Below the pieces are notes generated by a model. It searched no databases. It worked only from the letters and a program-made list of their open reading frames with translations, and was not told the DNA's origin. A stretch of DNA of 64,000 nucleotides from Metallyticus violacea. Its lineage: Eukaryota > Arthropoda > Insecta > Mantodea > Metallyticidae. Both the position numbers and the translations under genes were made by a program. The DNA lies in NCBI GenBank assembly GCA_030762175.1, contig CM060834.1, positions 29,208,501-29,272,500 on the forward strand, in the 5' to 3' direction. Shown here piece after piece: positions 34,743 through 46,394 of this stretch (positions within the stretch are counted from its first letter, which is position 1; every line of letters begins with the position of its first letter).

Positions 34743-35989
34743 AAATCTTTAACGTAGCCAACAAGAAAGAAGGAGATAGAGTCATGTTTCTGTTTAGCGT
34801 GTTCTAAGTTCTCTCTTATTTCATTCACAACCTTATAACGATTGCTTGCCCCATTGTGTGTCTTTGAAAAGAAAAATTCATAAAAATTTCAGTCATTCAA
34901 TCTTACAGTCCTTTCTCTATTACGCGCGAAATTTAAAAAAGTTTTAAATGTAGAATCTGGACATTTGTAGTGGATTTTCGATCTTTGTTTTTTCTTATTG
35001 TTAAGCATTTAATAGAAGGAAATGGTGATTATAACTTAACACAAGGCTTGATGTGTTGTTAAAGTTAACATTTGTTGAAGAAATAGACTTTTTGTTAATT
35101 TCAATGTTAATGCAGTTTAGCAGTTTGTTAACTTTTAACATTTGTTGATGAAATCAGCCCTATGTCTTTTGTTTCCTAAGCGAAGTCCTTGTAAAATGAT
35201 ATTTCAGTTCGAAACAGTTTATGAACACTTAGAACCATATGCAGAAATATGGACAAATATAGAGAATAAATTATGTTTTAAATCGTTCCAAATATTCTTA
35301 CGACAAAATTGAATTACAATTAATGAAAAAATAAACATAAATTTATAAATAAATGTTAGCCTTTGTTGATTGGTTTATTAATTAATTACACATATTTCCA
35401 CATTTCTTAACACTGTTATGCTCACAATTTAAAAAAAAAAATTGTATTTTCACATCCCCTGACTGCTGGGGAATCCCATGACCTGCCAAACTGGAAACCA
35501 GAGCTCTATGCAATGCGATGTACGAGATTCGCTAAAACTTAACAAAAGTTACCGCCCCAGTGAAATGGATTGTGGCTTTAAAGCTTAGTCATGTATGCCT
35601 TTCCACCCAGATTAATCACCTCGCTCGAAAACCCGCTCTTCTTAATGTTTCCCATTTACTGCATGATGAACATGTCTCTGGCATTAGATGAAAACTGCCT
35701 CACGGACGAAGTAACTTCCGCGTCAAACCTTAACAATGTATAAATCACAAAGCGTGTCATTGTGAAACAAATGTAGTAGAGAACGTTAAAACAACTTTTA
35801 AAACGAAACGCATCAAGCAAGTAGATACATGCTCTTCTTAAAGGAAGATGTTTAGCTCTTAGAATTGTTTATACCTATTTTATATGTGCGCATCCAAAAG
35901 AAAAACTGTCAAAACATGCAATGTGCTATCTTCAAAAAGTAAAATAATGGCTCTGTAACTAACGCAAGATATAAGATGGCCAAAAAGTT
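34743..35989. other. No gene recognised
   Basis: AT-rich. At 35065-35150 the motif aacatttgttga occurs twice in direct orientation, followed by tgaaatcagccct. This resembles a MITE terminus but has no visible partner. Nothing else recognised. Confidence 0.4.
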
Positions 35990-36664
35990 ATGTTGGTTTC
36001 AAGCCAGAGATTTCAAACTATAATTTATTCAACAAAATAATATGTTTTAGTATTAAATATAGTTACCATCGCTAACGAGGACTTTTTGTAAACGTAAAGG
36101 AAGGCTAAGAATTCCTTAGGGCTAGAAGTATACAAACTCATCCAGTGTTGTTTCTAGACCAGCTAAGATTTCGAATTGCTGTCCTCTGAGGTGATTATCG
36201 AAGAAAGGAAAAGACGATAATCGAATGCGATGTGTACACTAGAGTCTCTTAACCATGACGGATAGTGTTACACGAGCCACTTTAGCTGTATGACATTTTG
36301 CATTATCTTGTAAAAAACGCCTTTGCAAATCATCAGGACAAGCTCCTTAGTTTTCAGCTTTTCATGGACCCAACTGGTTGGCATATATAATTGCATTAAT
36401 TATTTGACCTGCTGGCTGAAGTTCATAATGCACTATACACCAACCACGTATCATAACCTTTCTTTGATACAGTGGTGGTTTCGGTTGTTTGGGGATAGAT
36501 TCGTGGGTTGCTCTTGGAGTGTCGTAGAGAATACACTTCTCGCCATATGTCAACGGTCTTTCAAGAAAGCGATCCTTCTGTTACCATGACGACAATACAA
36601 AACAGATGTCAGTTCTTGCCACCTTCTGAGCTACCAAAAACTTATATCTTCTTCCTAGCTGATG

Positions 36665-36687
36665 GATTTTCTATTCTTTCTCTCTAT

Positions 36688-36747
<60 letters not shown>

Positions 36748-37078
36748 TTCTTTTCTTTCTTTCTTTTCTTTTCTTTTCTTTTTTTTTTTGACTCGGTTTA
36801 TTTACGGACGCTCTTTAACATCTCACGTCATCAGCGTCCCATTCAATTCAGGGCATGCAACAGCCGACAAATTTTGCTCAGAGGCCTCTTCTTTCAAACT
36901 TCAGGTTCTTTTTCGAGCCGTAAATGTACGACACGGGACCCACGGCTTTGCTTCCCTTCCGAAGGAAGTCATACTTAGGATTTTTACGCCCAAAAAATCC
37001 ATCTATCCTAGCCGGGATCGAATCCAAGATTTTGGGTTTAAGAGGCAAGTATGGTTACCACTACACCGCCAGTACCAA
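36665..37078 (-). mobile_element. tRNA-derived SINE (family G) inserted in mariner
   Basis: SINE on the minus strand. The head near 37075-37015 has an A-box-like tggcggtgtagtggtaacc and a B-box-like ggattcgatcccggc (both on the minus strand). The body shares gaggcctctt and caattcagggcatg with the remnant at 3160-3400. The tail corresponds to the T-run and (CTTT)n tract on its left. The insertion is bounded by ctagctgatg at 36655-36664 and 37079-37088, and the mariner reading continues on both sides. The insertion therefore post-dates the mariner. Confidence 0.85.
36686..36790. repeat. (CTTT)n microsatellite at SINE tail
   Basis: About 16 CTTT units followed by TTTTC variants and a T-run. It is the expanded A-rich tail ((AAAG)n) of the SINE. 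The plus-strand frames full of Ser, Phe and Leu here are artefacts of this tract. Confidence 0.93.
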
Positions 37079-37402
37079 CTAGCTGATGAAGGATCCATAT
37101 GGATTCTTCATTGACGTTTAACTGCCATGTCCACGTCCTCACAAATCTGACTGTTGTTTGCCTCAGTAGTTGCTTGGAGAGCCTCATTAGACACTGTTGA
37201 TGGTCATCTTATCCGTGAATCATTCTCCAGAATTTCGTTGTCTTCTGGAACTGCTCGAACCGTCTTTGCACCGTCCGTTGATTCACAGTGTCAGCGTCGG
37301 AGTGCTGGAACGTTTTCTGCACCACAGCAGTTGCATCGTTCCCAGTTTGAATGCACAGTCTTGTACCATGCAAGCACGATAATCATCAACCAAATAAAAT
37401 AA

Positions 37403-38050
37403 AATTGATTGCATGAAAGATTTGATATATTTCACGGAACACAAGCATTTAATAAAAATTCCCTCTTAAACTACAGATAAAAAGTCAAAATGACAATTAT
37501 ATTTTTTCATTGACTTGTCAAGTTTCCTACTCATTAAGAGAATTACAAAAGGCACCATTACTCCAATTTAGTCACTTCGTTTTACCATATTACAATAAAA
37601 CTGGAGATGTTGAACTTGAGATGATACGTGGGTCACTGAGCTTACCTCTCGGAGAAGCCTCCGGGCTTAACAGTTTTGAAGAGAAGTCCGAAAAAAAATA
37701 TAACCCACACTATCCCGGAAGGAATGCGAGAGTTTACCTCTCTGTTAGAACCGTTACATTATAGCATGATAGGAGAGGAACCAATCATTAGCTGGCGAAC
37801 CATTCTGAAGTGGCCAGGGAACAGGATAAGAAAAGAGAGCGACGAAGGTATCAGGCAAGAAAGAAATGTGCGAAGCGGATATTTTAATAAAACACATTTT
37901 ATTTTAGATATTGAAAGCAGTGGAATAGAAATTAAAATTAAACCCGAAGTAATTAAAAAAAGTTTAATTTTTCAAATGAACTTGTTGATTGAAATACAAA
38001 AAAGGTTCCAATGAAGGTGTGGTCATATTTTTTAAATATCTTGACATTTA
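37403..38050. other. No gene supported; two overlapping open frames
   Basis: Frames 37510-37764 (84 codons) and 37676-38014 (112 codons) overlap in different phases. Neither has a recognisable domain. An unrecognised repeat is as likely as an exon. Confidence 0.35.
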
Positions 38051-38055
38051 CTATG

Positions 38056-39470
38056 CGGGGTGTCTGAATTAACTCTGCGAACTGAATTATTTTCGAAATG
38101 AAACAAGATGTAAAAAATGTAGTTGGTCAGGAATGTATTCATGTCAGGGGCTTACATAATGGGAGAGTACGCACAATCCAGGAAATTAAAATATATATCG
38201 TTTTCTACGCACATTTACATTTTTTAAAATGGAATATGACTTTTTTCCTTCTAGCGAACTGAAAACTAGGGGTCAAATTAACAGAATAACAGAATTGGTT
38301 TCACTGTTCTAAATCGCATACCTTCTGAAATAGGTAAACATTTAGAGTGGTAATGGACACACTGTTTCTAACGTTATGCAAAGAGTGTAGTCTGTACACA
38401 GAGCATGGGTTGCTTGCAATGTGTCTGCACTAAAAGCATTAACAAATATCATTATGATTCTAGCACATTCCATTACTCAGTGCGCTAGTGTCTCCTGACA
38501 TGTCCATGTTGATATGTGGAAGCAGTTGCAAAGTAATAATGCATTCCTAAATAATATTTTGTTTACAGATGAAGCCACATTCACAAATAATGGTAATGTG
38601 AATTTGAGGAGTACACACTACTGGTGCTTACAAAATCCCCACTGGCTTTGCGAGATTGCTCATCAACGACAATGGAGTGTTAAAGTTTGGTGCGGTATCA
38701 TTGGAAACCTCGTTGTAGGTGTCTATTTTTATCAGGGAACATTAAACGGACAGCGATACACACAATTTCTGCAAGACACTCCAACCCTTCTCATGGAGGA
38801 TGAGCGATTGGAAATGTATATGTCAATAAGGTTTCAGCATGATGGGTGCCCCGCACACTTCGCCCATGTTCCCAGAGAAGTTGTGAATGCAAATGTTACA
38901 AATCGGTGGATAGGACGGTGTGGTCCTGTGAGATGGCCAGCTCGATGCCCCGAATTAGACGACATTAGACCACTTTCTCTGGGGCACAGTGGAAGATAGT
39001 GTATCAGGAACTTCCAACGACAAAGAGCATATCAAAGAGCGTATTACCGCGGCGTGTGCGGCAATAACTATAGAAACACTACAATCTGTGCAACGTTCGC
39101 TTGTTCACCGTCTCCAAAGTGTATCGACACAAATGGTGGTCACTTTGAACATCTGCTGAAGTGACACAGTTTCATTAGATAAGACATTACTGATAATTTG
39201 TGAGTGTGTTTTCTGTGCTGGATATAATTTACAAACATGAAGTTTCTTTGAGCTATAGGCAACTATTAATTTTGTTTAGGAAAGTAAAATCAATTCTGTT
39301 GTCACTAATTGATTGTCACTCTATTTTTCAGTTCCCCCCCCAAATAAAAATAAAATAAAATAAAAAAACAACTCTCCCATTATATGAGTTAGGTACATTC
39401 CTGAGCAACTACATTTTTCACGTCGTGTTTCATTTCGGAAATATTTGAGATCGCAGAGTTAGATGACATG
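38056..39470 (+). mobile_element. Tc1/mariner-like transposon with ~100-bp TIRs
   Basis: About 1.4 kb. The left end runs from about 38062 (gaattaactctgcga, ccgaaatgaaacaag-like, tgtagttggtcaggaatgta) to cataatgggagagta at 38156-38170. The right end is its reverse complement with about 15-20% divergence, from actctcccattat at 39372 to cgcagagtta at 39453-39462. The TIR of about 100 bp is much longer than a typical Tc1/mariner terminus. One transposase pseudogene lies between the TIRs. Confidence 0.88.
38500..39160 (+). pseudogene. DDE transposase pseudogene (HDGCPAH group)
   Basis: The open frame 38514-38999 (161 codons) is the longest in the window and holds the catalytic core. NNILFTDEATFTNNGNVNLR is the first catalytic site with Asp-Glu kept. 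YWCLQNPHWLCEIAHQRQWS and VKVWCGIIGN..VGVYFYQG follow. Then come FQHDGCPAHFAHVPREVV (second Asp) and RWIGRCGPVRWPARCPELDD (start of the third site, where SPDL(T)P(L)DF is expected). The last motif is broken: the frame runs out shortly after, and GTVEDSVSGTSND with TLQSVQRSLVHRLQ continues the C-terminus in another phase to about 39160. The N-terminal HTH region upstream (38270-38510) is barely recognisable and contains stops. Probably recently inactivated relative to the other copies, because the core is still open. Confidence 0.88.
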
Positions 39471-40600
39471 TACTAAGATTAGATGGAAATGCGTTTGTTT
39501 AATGGTGCCACCATGCTTTTCCTATAACCTACAGTGGTGCGAGTGTCGACAATATGGAGAAATTACGTCATTGCTACCATATCAATATGGCCCTAATGGT
39601 TACGACAGAGTAAAGTGAACGGAACATCGATTGTTGCTTTACCTGTCACATCGGCGTGCCGTCTTAATGCAACCTGCCTCTATTTTGCGAGATAGTGAGC
39701 ATGCGCATTGTGATTATAGCAATGGCTTTTATATCCAAGTACCATGACCTGGCAGAAACACCTTTTCCGCCAGCAGTAACACGAACATGTCTGTTAACGT
39801 TGATTGCGTTTTGTTTCCTAATACAAGAGAACGTGTACGATGTCGTTAAGTTTAGTTCTTATCCAGGGCAGCTGCTTACACTTTTATCGCTTTCATTAAT
39901 ATTTCGCAAAGTACTCTCTAGCCTTATGTGAAGCGACCTCTCAAAGATCGAGTTTTAAGCCAGCTTAGAGGGCCTACAAAGTGGCAAGACTCTGCTAAAA
40001 TCCCCGACAGAAGTTCGCCATCTGAAGCGAGTTCTTGAGTTAAAGGATTTACATAAATAATTATAATAAGATGAACATAGAGGTCATTAGCGTACGTGAA
40101 TAATTAAATCACCGTGCACCGTAGATTATGATGGTTTAAAGGTTACTTTGAACTTTTATCCTAGCAGTAATCGTAGCAGAAACTTCCTAAAAGCAGCTAT
40201 TAGACTAAAGAGCATTAGATATCCGCACAATACATTTTTTTTTACAAAAAGGAATATTAGGTAAACAGCATAATTGAAGGAAAAGAACTTTGATTTGAGG
40301 AATTTATTTCATTTTATTCCATTATGTAGAACATCTTAACTCATCCGCTCTGCCTATATCTCCCAATACAAAGTTACATGCTCCTGAAACAACCACAGAT
40401 GATTTGTATAGAACTATGGGGAGTTTTTATGGAAGGTAAAAAAAGAAGTGGAAATGACCAGTTGAAAGCTATGTAATTTAGATAAATTTTAGATGATAAA
40501 GAATACCTGTATGATTTGAAAAAACATCATTGCTCTGGGAATGATTGGGAGTGAAATGATATTGAATTTATTTCCATTATCTTGGGGTAATGGAAATTGC
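39471..40600. other. No gene recognised
   Basis: The open frame 39695-39931 (78 codons) has no recognisable domain. AT-rich elsewhere. Confidence 0.5.
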
Positions 40601-40619
40601 TCTAGAAGGTGAATAAATG

Positions 40620-41255
40620 TAGCATTATAGTTCGATTTGAGAAATAAAGGAACTAGTAGTTAGATGATAAATTAATTGATATAGGTAGAGTAAGCGAAAT
40701 ATTTATGTTAGTGCCTTAGGTAGGGTCAGAGCCTGGCCTCCTGGAAATCTATTAGGTTGCTGCTGATAAACAAGTTACTGGGAAGTGATGCAATCAATAT
40801 GGAAATTTGGTACTTGCTTAACTATCTAGAATTTAGGTAAAGATGTTATTGTATCAACAACTGTAATTGTGAGGGGGGTTACATCTAAAGATAGATGGAG
40901 GCCCCGCTGCAGTTTATATTTAACATTTTGTTAGCACTTTATAGATTTGAAATTTCATTATAGTAGATGTTTGAGAAATAAAAGAATTAATAGTTTGAAG
41001 AGACTGTAGCTAGCTGATAAAATAATAGAATAGGCACAGTAATTGAAATGCTTTATTTTAGTGGGTGGAGCTTAGTTCCTTGGAATTCCAGTAGGCTGCT
41101 GCTAATGAACAGGGGACTGGGGTCTGATGCAATCAAGGAGGGATTTTTGTACTTTATTTAATTATTTAGATGAAGGGTTAGTATAAAATCATTATTGTAT
41201 TAACATTTTTGTAATTGTAAGGAGGTACACCTAAAATGACCTGGTGCATCTTGTC
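40620..41255. repeat. Tandem duplication, ~334-bp period
   Basis: Two diverged copies lie head to tail. tgagaaataaaggaac (from 40638) and tgagaaataaaagaat (from 40972) mark the period. Both copies continue through gatgataaa/gctgataaa, then gga(a)at.(c).(a)taggttgctgctgat / ccagtaggctgctgctaat, then tgatgcaatcaa and a final tgtaattgt.agg.gg. No coding frame is conserved. Confidence 0.8.
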
Positions 41256-41259
41256 TAAA

Positions 41260-42246
41260 CTCTGCAAACTAATTATAGACTTTCACATGGGGGAAAGAAA
41301 AAGGTTTGTAAAAATTATTTGTAATTTTTTCCGAGCATTATTTTTTACTCGGACCGCATTTATGACCGTACAAAATCATCGCTCGAGTCTCCTCCATTTT
41401 AGAATATGAAACAATTGACATGTTTTTGCTGATGTAACAATGGATGTCACGCGCTAACTTCCACTGTGTTACTAATTAAAACACCGTGCTTTTTTTTTTT
41501 TTCAGTGTTGCCAGCAGGAACTTATATCTCATAGTTTCTTCAAATCCCGAAAAACAAATTGCTAGTCTCGTATTAGGGACATTTATCAAGATATGAGTTA
41601 AAATTAAGGTTGTGTGGCGTTGACGCTTTTATTCAAGATTAAGTGACGAAGAATATAAATGGATAACCAGTTATTTAGTTCCAGCCTCACAGACGTGAAG
41701 GAATGAAATGCGCCTTATGTGATTAGAATAGAATACAAATACCTTTTGGCCTTTTTTCTATTTTCACCACCTTCCCTATATTGCCAGTAACGGAACTCGC
41801 TCTACGAGAAATAAGAAAACCAGAAATTTATTTTTGGCTTGCGTCCGCAGCGCGCTTTGGGTCAAGGTCACACAATTCGCCTCATAATAGCAAGCAACTC
41901 CCGCGTTGATGCCTGCATGCAGGGGGGCTCCTGTAAGAGGCCACTGCTATGTTTGATTTACTGTGGCCAGAAGTCAGCAGGAAACTTCTATCTTGTGCCT
42001 TATTTTTGTATTTGCAACCGCAGTGAAAACCTGTCTCGGTAAGTTTATGAAATATTTTGATTGGCGGAGGTGAGAGGAAGCAGTAGAAGAGTCTTTTGCC
42101 CACAAGAATAATTTTTTGTGTTCGACACCTGAAACGCGACCACATTTCACATATGTTCCTTAGGAAAATTCGCGTTTGACCTTTATGCAGACTGACTGCG
42201 GTTTCGTTGCTGTGTTGAATTAAGTATTTCATTAGAGAATTATCAT

Positions 42247-42249
<3 letters not shown>
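41260..42249. other. No gene recognised
   Basis: The minus-strand frame 41882-42232 (116 codons) and the plus frame 41839-42042 overlap each other. Neither has a known motif. A short match to 19890-19960 lies at 41830-41885. Confidence 0.4.

Positions 42250-42287
<38 letters not shown>
42250..42287. repeat. (AT)n microsatellite
   Basis: About 18 AT repeats. Confidence 0.95.
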
Positions 42288-42290
<3 letters not shown>

Positions 42291-42372
42291 TGCGGGAAAT
42301 TTGCAATTATGTAAAAATCAAAACAATATTACATTTCAAATAGCAATGCTCTTGTGCACACATTCTCAGCAT

Positions 42373-42652
42373 CGCCACGGGTGGCAGAGGTCATTAAAGC
42401 GCGGACTCGTGAGCGGCAGGTCTAGGGTTTGATTTCTACCAGGACCGTCCTCCCTGACTGAAGTTATTTCAGGGTTTCTTCAGTCCTCATAAATGGAATA
42501 TGCCGGGGAGATGCACTAAACTTAGGCCTGGAACGCTTCCTTCCTTAAAAAAATCCTTTCCCAGTTTATCATTTCATCTTAAGCATCATCAGTGTCCACC
42601 ACCTGTGATGGCTCAATAGTTAAAACGGGTGTAAACACTAATAAAAATAAAA
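42373..42652 (+). mobile_element. tRNA-derived SINE (family A), full length
   Basis: Complete copy starting at the tRNA-like head cgccacgggtggcagaggtc. The B box has decayed to gggtttgatttc. The body reads ccaggaccgtcctccctgac, ggaatatgccggggaga and cctaaa-like/cttaggcctgg, and the 3' end ataaaaataaaa. No convincing target duplication is visible, consistent with an older insertion than the copies at 32340 and 47467. Confidence 0.92.
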
Positions 42653-43539
42653 CATCTCTAAAATTTGATAACAGAGCAAGGGTACGGCCATTAACGCAAC
42701 TATGGCGATCAATCCTTAATCCTTAATTATAATAAATCTACAAATCCAGGATTTTTTTGTTTTTCAGTGCATTAAATATATTCTTATGAAGTGGATTATT
42801 GCCAACTCAGTCACAAGTGTAAGTGATTTTGACTGCCGGGGTTCAAACAGAAAATTTATTTCGTTTTGACTAAAATTATGTGTATTCAAAATCCCGCATA
42901 TCTACTTCTTCTCACAATAATTTATTAGCAGAATTTTTTTCTGTCAGTGAAAATGAAAAAGCTTACTTACCAATAAACATATAAGAGAGGTTACTTCTTA
43001 CATCACTGGTCTCCTCCAGTTTGACATTATTGACATCATAAATAACGCAGCACTTTGTTATATAAAGGTGGAAAAGAAATAGAAAAAAAATTAATTCATT
43101 GTTTAAATATCTGTTTATATCTCGCGTGCTTAAGGCGAATTGCCATAAAATGTTACGTGACCAAGAAAACACTGATAAAGAGGAAGAACCCAAGTCACGA
43201 AATGCTAGAGCTGTTCGGAACAATTGACAAGCGTATCGCGCACACACGATAGTAACGTCCTTTGCAATCTCACAGTACTGTTGCTTGACGTTAATGAAAT
43301 TCGGCGAGGAAATTTTCGACGTACGAAGGACTGAATAGAATTCCGATAAAATGTCTATAGGTACATTTCCTGCTGGGACATAGTCGGATAAATTCTAGCG
43401 GTTTCCATATCTTGAGGTATCTGAGAAAAAGCATCATCATCACCATTAGGTTTTACAATATTTTAAACATCTTTTTTCACAGTTTCATCTCTCAAACAAA
43501 AAAGGCACTAAATCCAAAAATGCAAAAATAAATCATTAT
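42653..43539. other. No gene recognised
   Basis: The open frames 42963-43247 (minus, 94 codons) and 43055-43252 (plus) overlap each other and have no recognisable motif. Confidence 0.45.
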
Positions 43540-44560
43540 CATCATTTCTTCATGGATTAGGAGATTTCCCCTGTTTCGGTCTCATGTCTCTCTTCATCTT
43601 CTCTTTTTCCCATATAGCTGATACTCATATGAAATTTTAGGGTTACATGTTTTATTCAACTTCTGCAAATTATTTCTCCATCTTTCTCTTCATTGCTTTA
43701 TTTTGTCAGTAACTGGAGGATATCTGTTTCTCACTTGTTTCTTCATTTTTTATTTTATAAACTTATTTTATAAGTTATTGTTTATCATTTTCCTTTATCC
43801 TCCACGTTTCTCAGCCGTACAGTAACATTGAAATCGCCACTGTTTTGTAAAATGTTAAGTTATTTCTTTTTTTGTTATTTTTTTTAATATTCTTGTTAAT
43901 ATCCCACAATTTTTCTAGTAGTGACTCACTTTATTAAATAGTTCTTGTTTATATTGATATGTTATATTGCATTCTAAATAGTTATTTTTTGTACTTGTTG
44001 CAGCACTATATCACATATTACTATTTTGGGTATATAAGGGTACTTTTCTGGAAATGCCTTTACTTTCGTTTTGATGGTTGAACTTTTGAGTCCATATTTT
44101 TCTAATATATTTCCCGGTTCAAACGTATTTTCCTGCAAGTCATTTTCTGTATCTATTATTATAATATCATGCGCAGGGAGTAATATATTCATTGTACTAT
44201 TGCTTTTTAATGAAATTCCTGAAGATATTTTCCCATTTATATCTCAGAATTTAGTTTATATATTTATATATTAAAACATTGCGGGAACAGACTACACTTT
44301 GTCTTAAACCACCATTAACTATATTTTTTTTTTCTGAAAATGGCTATTTCCTAATTTAATTCTTGTTTTAGTTTCTTTGTATATATTTTGTAGTACTTTT
44401 ATAAACGGTCTCGGGCATCCTTTTTTTCCCTCCCACTCTCTCTCCCTCCCTCTCTCTCTCTCTCTAACATTTTCTAAAGTAGGTTTCTCTTTACTCTATC
44501 ATATACATTTTCTAAATCTATCAATACTAAATGTGTCAGCAGTTTAAATTCCCTTCTCCG
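43540..44560 (-). pseudogene. LINE reverse transcriptase pseudogene (copy A)
   Basis: Non-LTR reverse transcriptase read right to left. In order: REFKLLTHLVLIDLENVYDR at about 44560-44500 (first catalytic Asp motif); a (CT)n interruption at 44436-44464; RPFIKVLQNIYKETKTRIK at about 44410-44360; GLRQSVVCSRNVL near 44320-44282 (the GLRQG..LSP..F motif, degraded); PAHDIIIIDTENDLQ within the open frame 44192-43974, corresponding to the (Y/F)ADD(I/V) box with the second Asp kept but the preceding residues changed; EKYGLKSSTIKTKVKAF; and then YKTVAISMLLYG near 43840. A basic C-terminal region with stops extends to about 43550. The upstream endonuclease region is not recognised. Confidence 0.87.
44436..44464. 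repeat. CT-rich microsatellite inside LINE copy A
   Basis: Cytosine-thymine repeats interrupting the reverse-transcriptase remnant. Confidence 0.85.
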
Positions 44561-44564
44561 AATA

Positions 44565-45160
44565 ATATTATAGAAAACCAAAGTTGTTTAGGAAAGAATG
44601 TACCATATAGAAATATATTTTCAGTAAAAAAAATATAATATAATACAAATAGTCATTAATGGTAACAAGCCCGAAATAATTTCGTCTATCTAAAAAGAAA
44701 ATGTACACCATAGCTGTTTAGTTCCTTACCAATAAAACTTTAATAAAAAATTAAGATAATTTTAAAATACATTTTTTTGGACGGGTAAGAAGAATGAAAT
44801 TCACTTATTACCTTTTGCCTGAACATTGTGCTCTATTTTCTGTACATCTAGAATCCTTCTAGTCTATTGCTGATCTTTCATGGTGAAACGCAAAACAGTA
44901 ATATTTCTTGCAATGGAATAACTTGGATGATAATCGGTAGATGCAATTAGCTCCAAACTATCACAATTTGTATAGTGTTATACAAATAACTAGTCAAGAT
45001 ATAGGTTAAAACATTTATTATATCACAGAGTAATACAATGGGTTTGATAGCAAAATCATTTTTTGGGAACATTCAAAATTTAAATTCCATTTATGTAAAA
45101 ACTATGATGTTGAACTTAATGTATTTTTCTTGTAAAACCACGGTATACCTTGTCTGCATG
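44565..45160. other. No gene recognised
   Basis: AT-rich sequence between the two LINE copies. It may include LINE 3' UTR, which I cannot delimit. Confidence 0.4.
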
Positions 45161-45721
45161 CTTCTCATTTCTCCCAGGTCCCATCTTCCAACCCCTTTTC
45201 TCTCATTGTTCCAATTATTCCCTATATTCACGTTAATTCAAGTCTTCCTCATCTTTCTTCATCCTATAACGAACCTCGTGCACTTTCTTTGGCAGTTTAT
45301 CCTCTGTCATTCTTTTCGTATGAACAAACTATATTAAATGGTTAATTTTTAATTGTCTCATTTAAATATCTTTTCACTTTAATTTTCTTTCTACTTATCC
45401 TATTTCTAATTTTGTCTTTGGGTAGAATCCTCACCGAACGACGCTGAAAATCCATTTCCATTGCTTGAATTTTCTATTTTAAACGCCATGCTTCAGGTTT
45501 GAATATTTTGTGCTCATAATTACATATTTAAATTTTTTATTTATTATTTCTTTGACTGCATTGGTCTTGTCATGGTGCCTATCGATTGTGAACTGAATAT
45601 TATAGGTGTAAATCTGTAGGGATTAGTGAAATGACATGAATTAATTATAACGCAAATGACTCGGAGTCCTTGGCACCTTAAACTGTTTAGCAATCACCTT
45701 CTAAAGGTATGGAAACACTCC

Positions 45722-45826
45722 GAAAAAAAAAAAAAACTCATCCATATAGCATGACCTGACTGGGATTCGAACCCAGAACCTCCGTGTTAATAGTTGCAAA
45801 CGCTATCACTAAACCACGGAGAAGGT
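45722..45826 (-). mobile_element. tRNA-derived insert in LINE copy B
   Basis: On the minus strand: A-box-like gtggtttagtgatagcg, B box gggttcgaatccca with a perfect five-pair T-stem (CTGGG/CCCAG), then a short tail and a run of 14 T, which would act as an RNA polymerase III terminator. The 3' acceptor strand does not pair with the 5' end, so it is not a functional tRNA gene. It is probably a tRNA-derived SINE head or a tRNA-related retropseudogene. Confidence 0.7.
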
Positions 45827-46394
45827 CTAACAGTAGAATAATTGTTTTAGTTTTAATTGTAATTCCTTTATCGCATAAAATACTGTTTACTTTTGCTATC
45901 ACTGATCTTCCTTTGTTGATTCTGTAATTACATCATTTTCATGATTTTTATCTTTAAGTTATTTTCACTCCTATATATGTATATTCATTATAGTGCTTCA
46001 TATTCCCAATTCCATTTCCCAAAATTAAATCTAGAGCGTGATCTATTAGTCATGCATTTTGTTTTATTAAGGTTAAATTCAGTCCCTATTTCTCATATTC
46101 ATCCAGTATTTTGCATATCATATATGAGCTTTATTGAAAAAAATATACTAATTTTCAAAAGTCTGCGCCCAATAAGCGTTGTAGCAACAAGCGATTGGAG
46201 GCACTGATTGGCTCTAACCTTGGCGACACACCTCCCGTTTGCACGTAGTGTTATGTTATTTCAGTTCAGTTATAGGCATTTTCTTTGCAGCAGGTGTAGT
46301 AGAGTGTTCTACCACTTGAGTTGTGCACTATTGAGCAGTGCGGTTTGTAAAGTGATCAATACAACGGAAAACACGTTTCATTCGCATACTCTAA

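Larger units (their letters stand above)
35990..37400 (-). pseudogene. mariner transposase pseudogene split by a SINE
   Basis: Read right to left. The N-terminal HTH region is at about 37360-37100 (GNDATAVVQKTFQ; TVNQRTVQRRFEQFQ; then, in another frame, STVSNEALQATTEANNSQ). It is interrupted by the SINE at 36665-37078 and resumes at about 36660. Next come TYGEKCILYDTPRATHESI (first catalytic region, where TGDEKW.LYD.P is expected and the Asp is Gly), KVMIRGWCIVHYELQPAGQ, RRFLQDNAKCHTAKVA (second catalytic Asp kept) and FDYRLFLSS with GQQFEILAGLETTLDEFV (third Asp kept) near 36225-36120, followed by PKEFLAF. Frameshifts and stops are scattered throughout. The element is a mariner distinct from those at 811 and 14060. 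TIRs are not identified. Confidence 0.85.

Noticed and set aside
36508..37114. Two plus-strand open frames of 150-156 codons rich in Ser/Phe/Leu
   Set aside because: They run through the (CTTT)n tract and the antisense strand of a SINE and a mariner; length is due to the low-complexity repeat.
41882..42232. 116-codon minus-strand frame as a gene
   Set aside because: No domain, no splice or start context, overlaps an opposite-strand frame of similar length; could not be supported.
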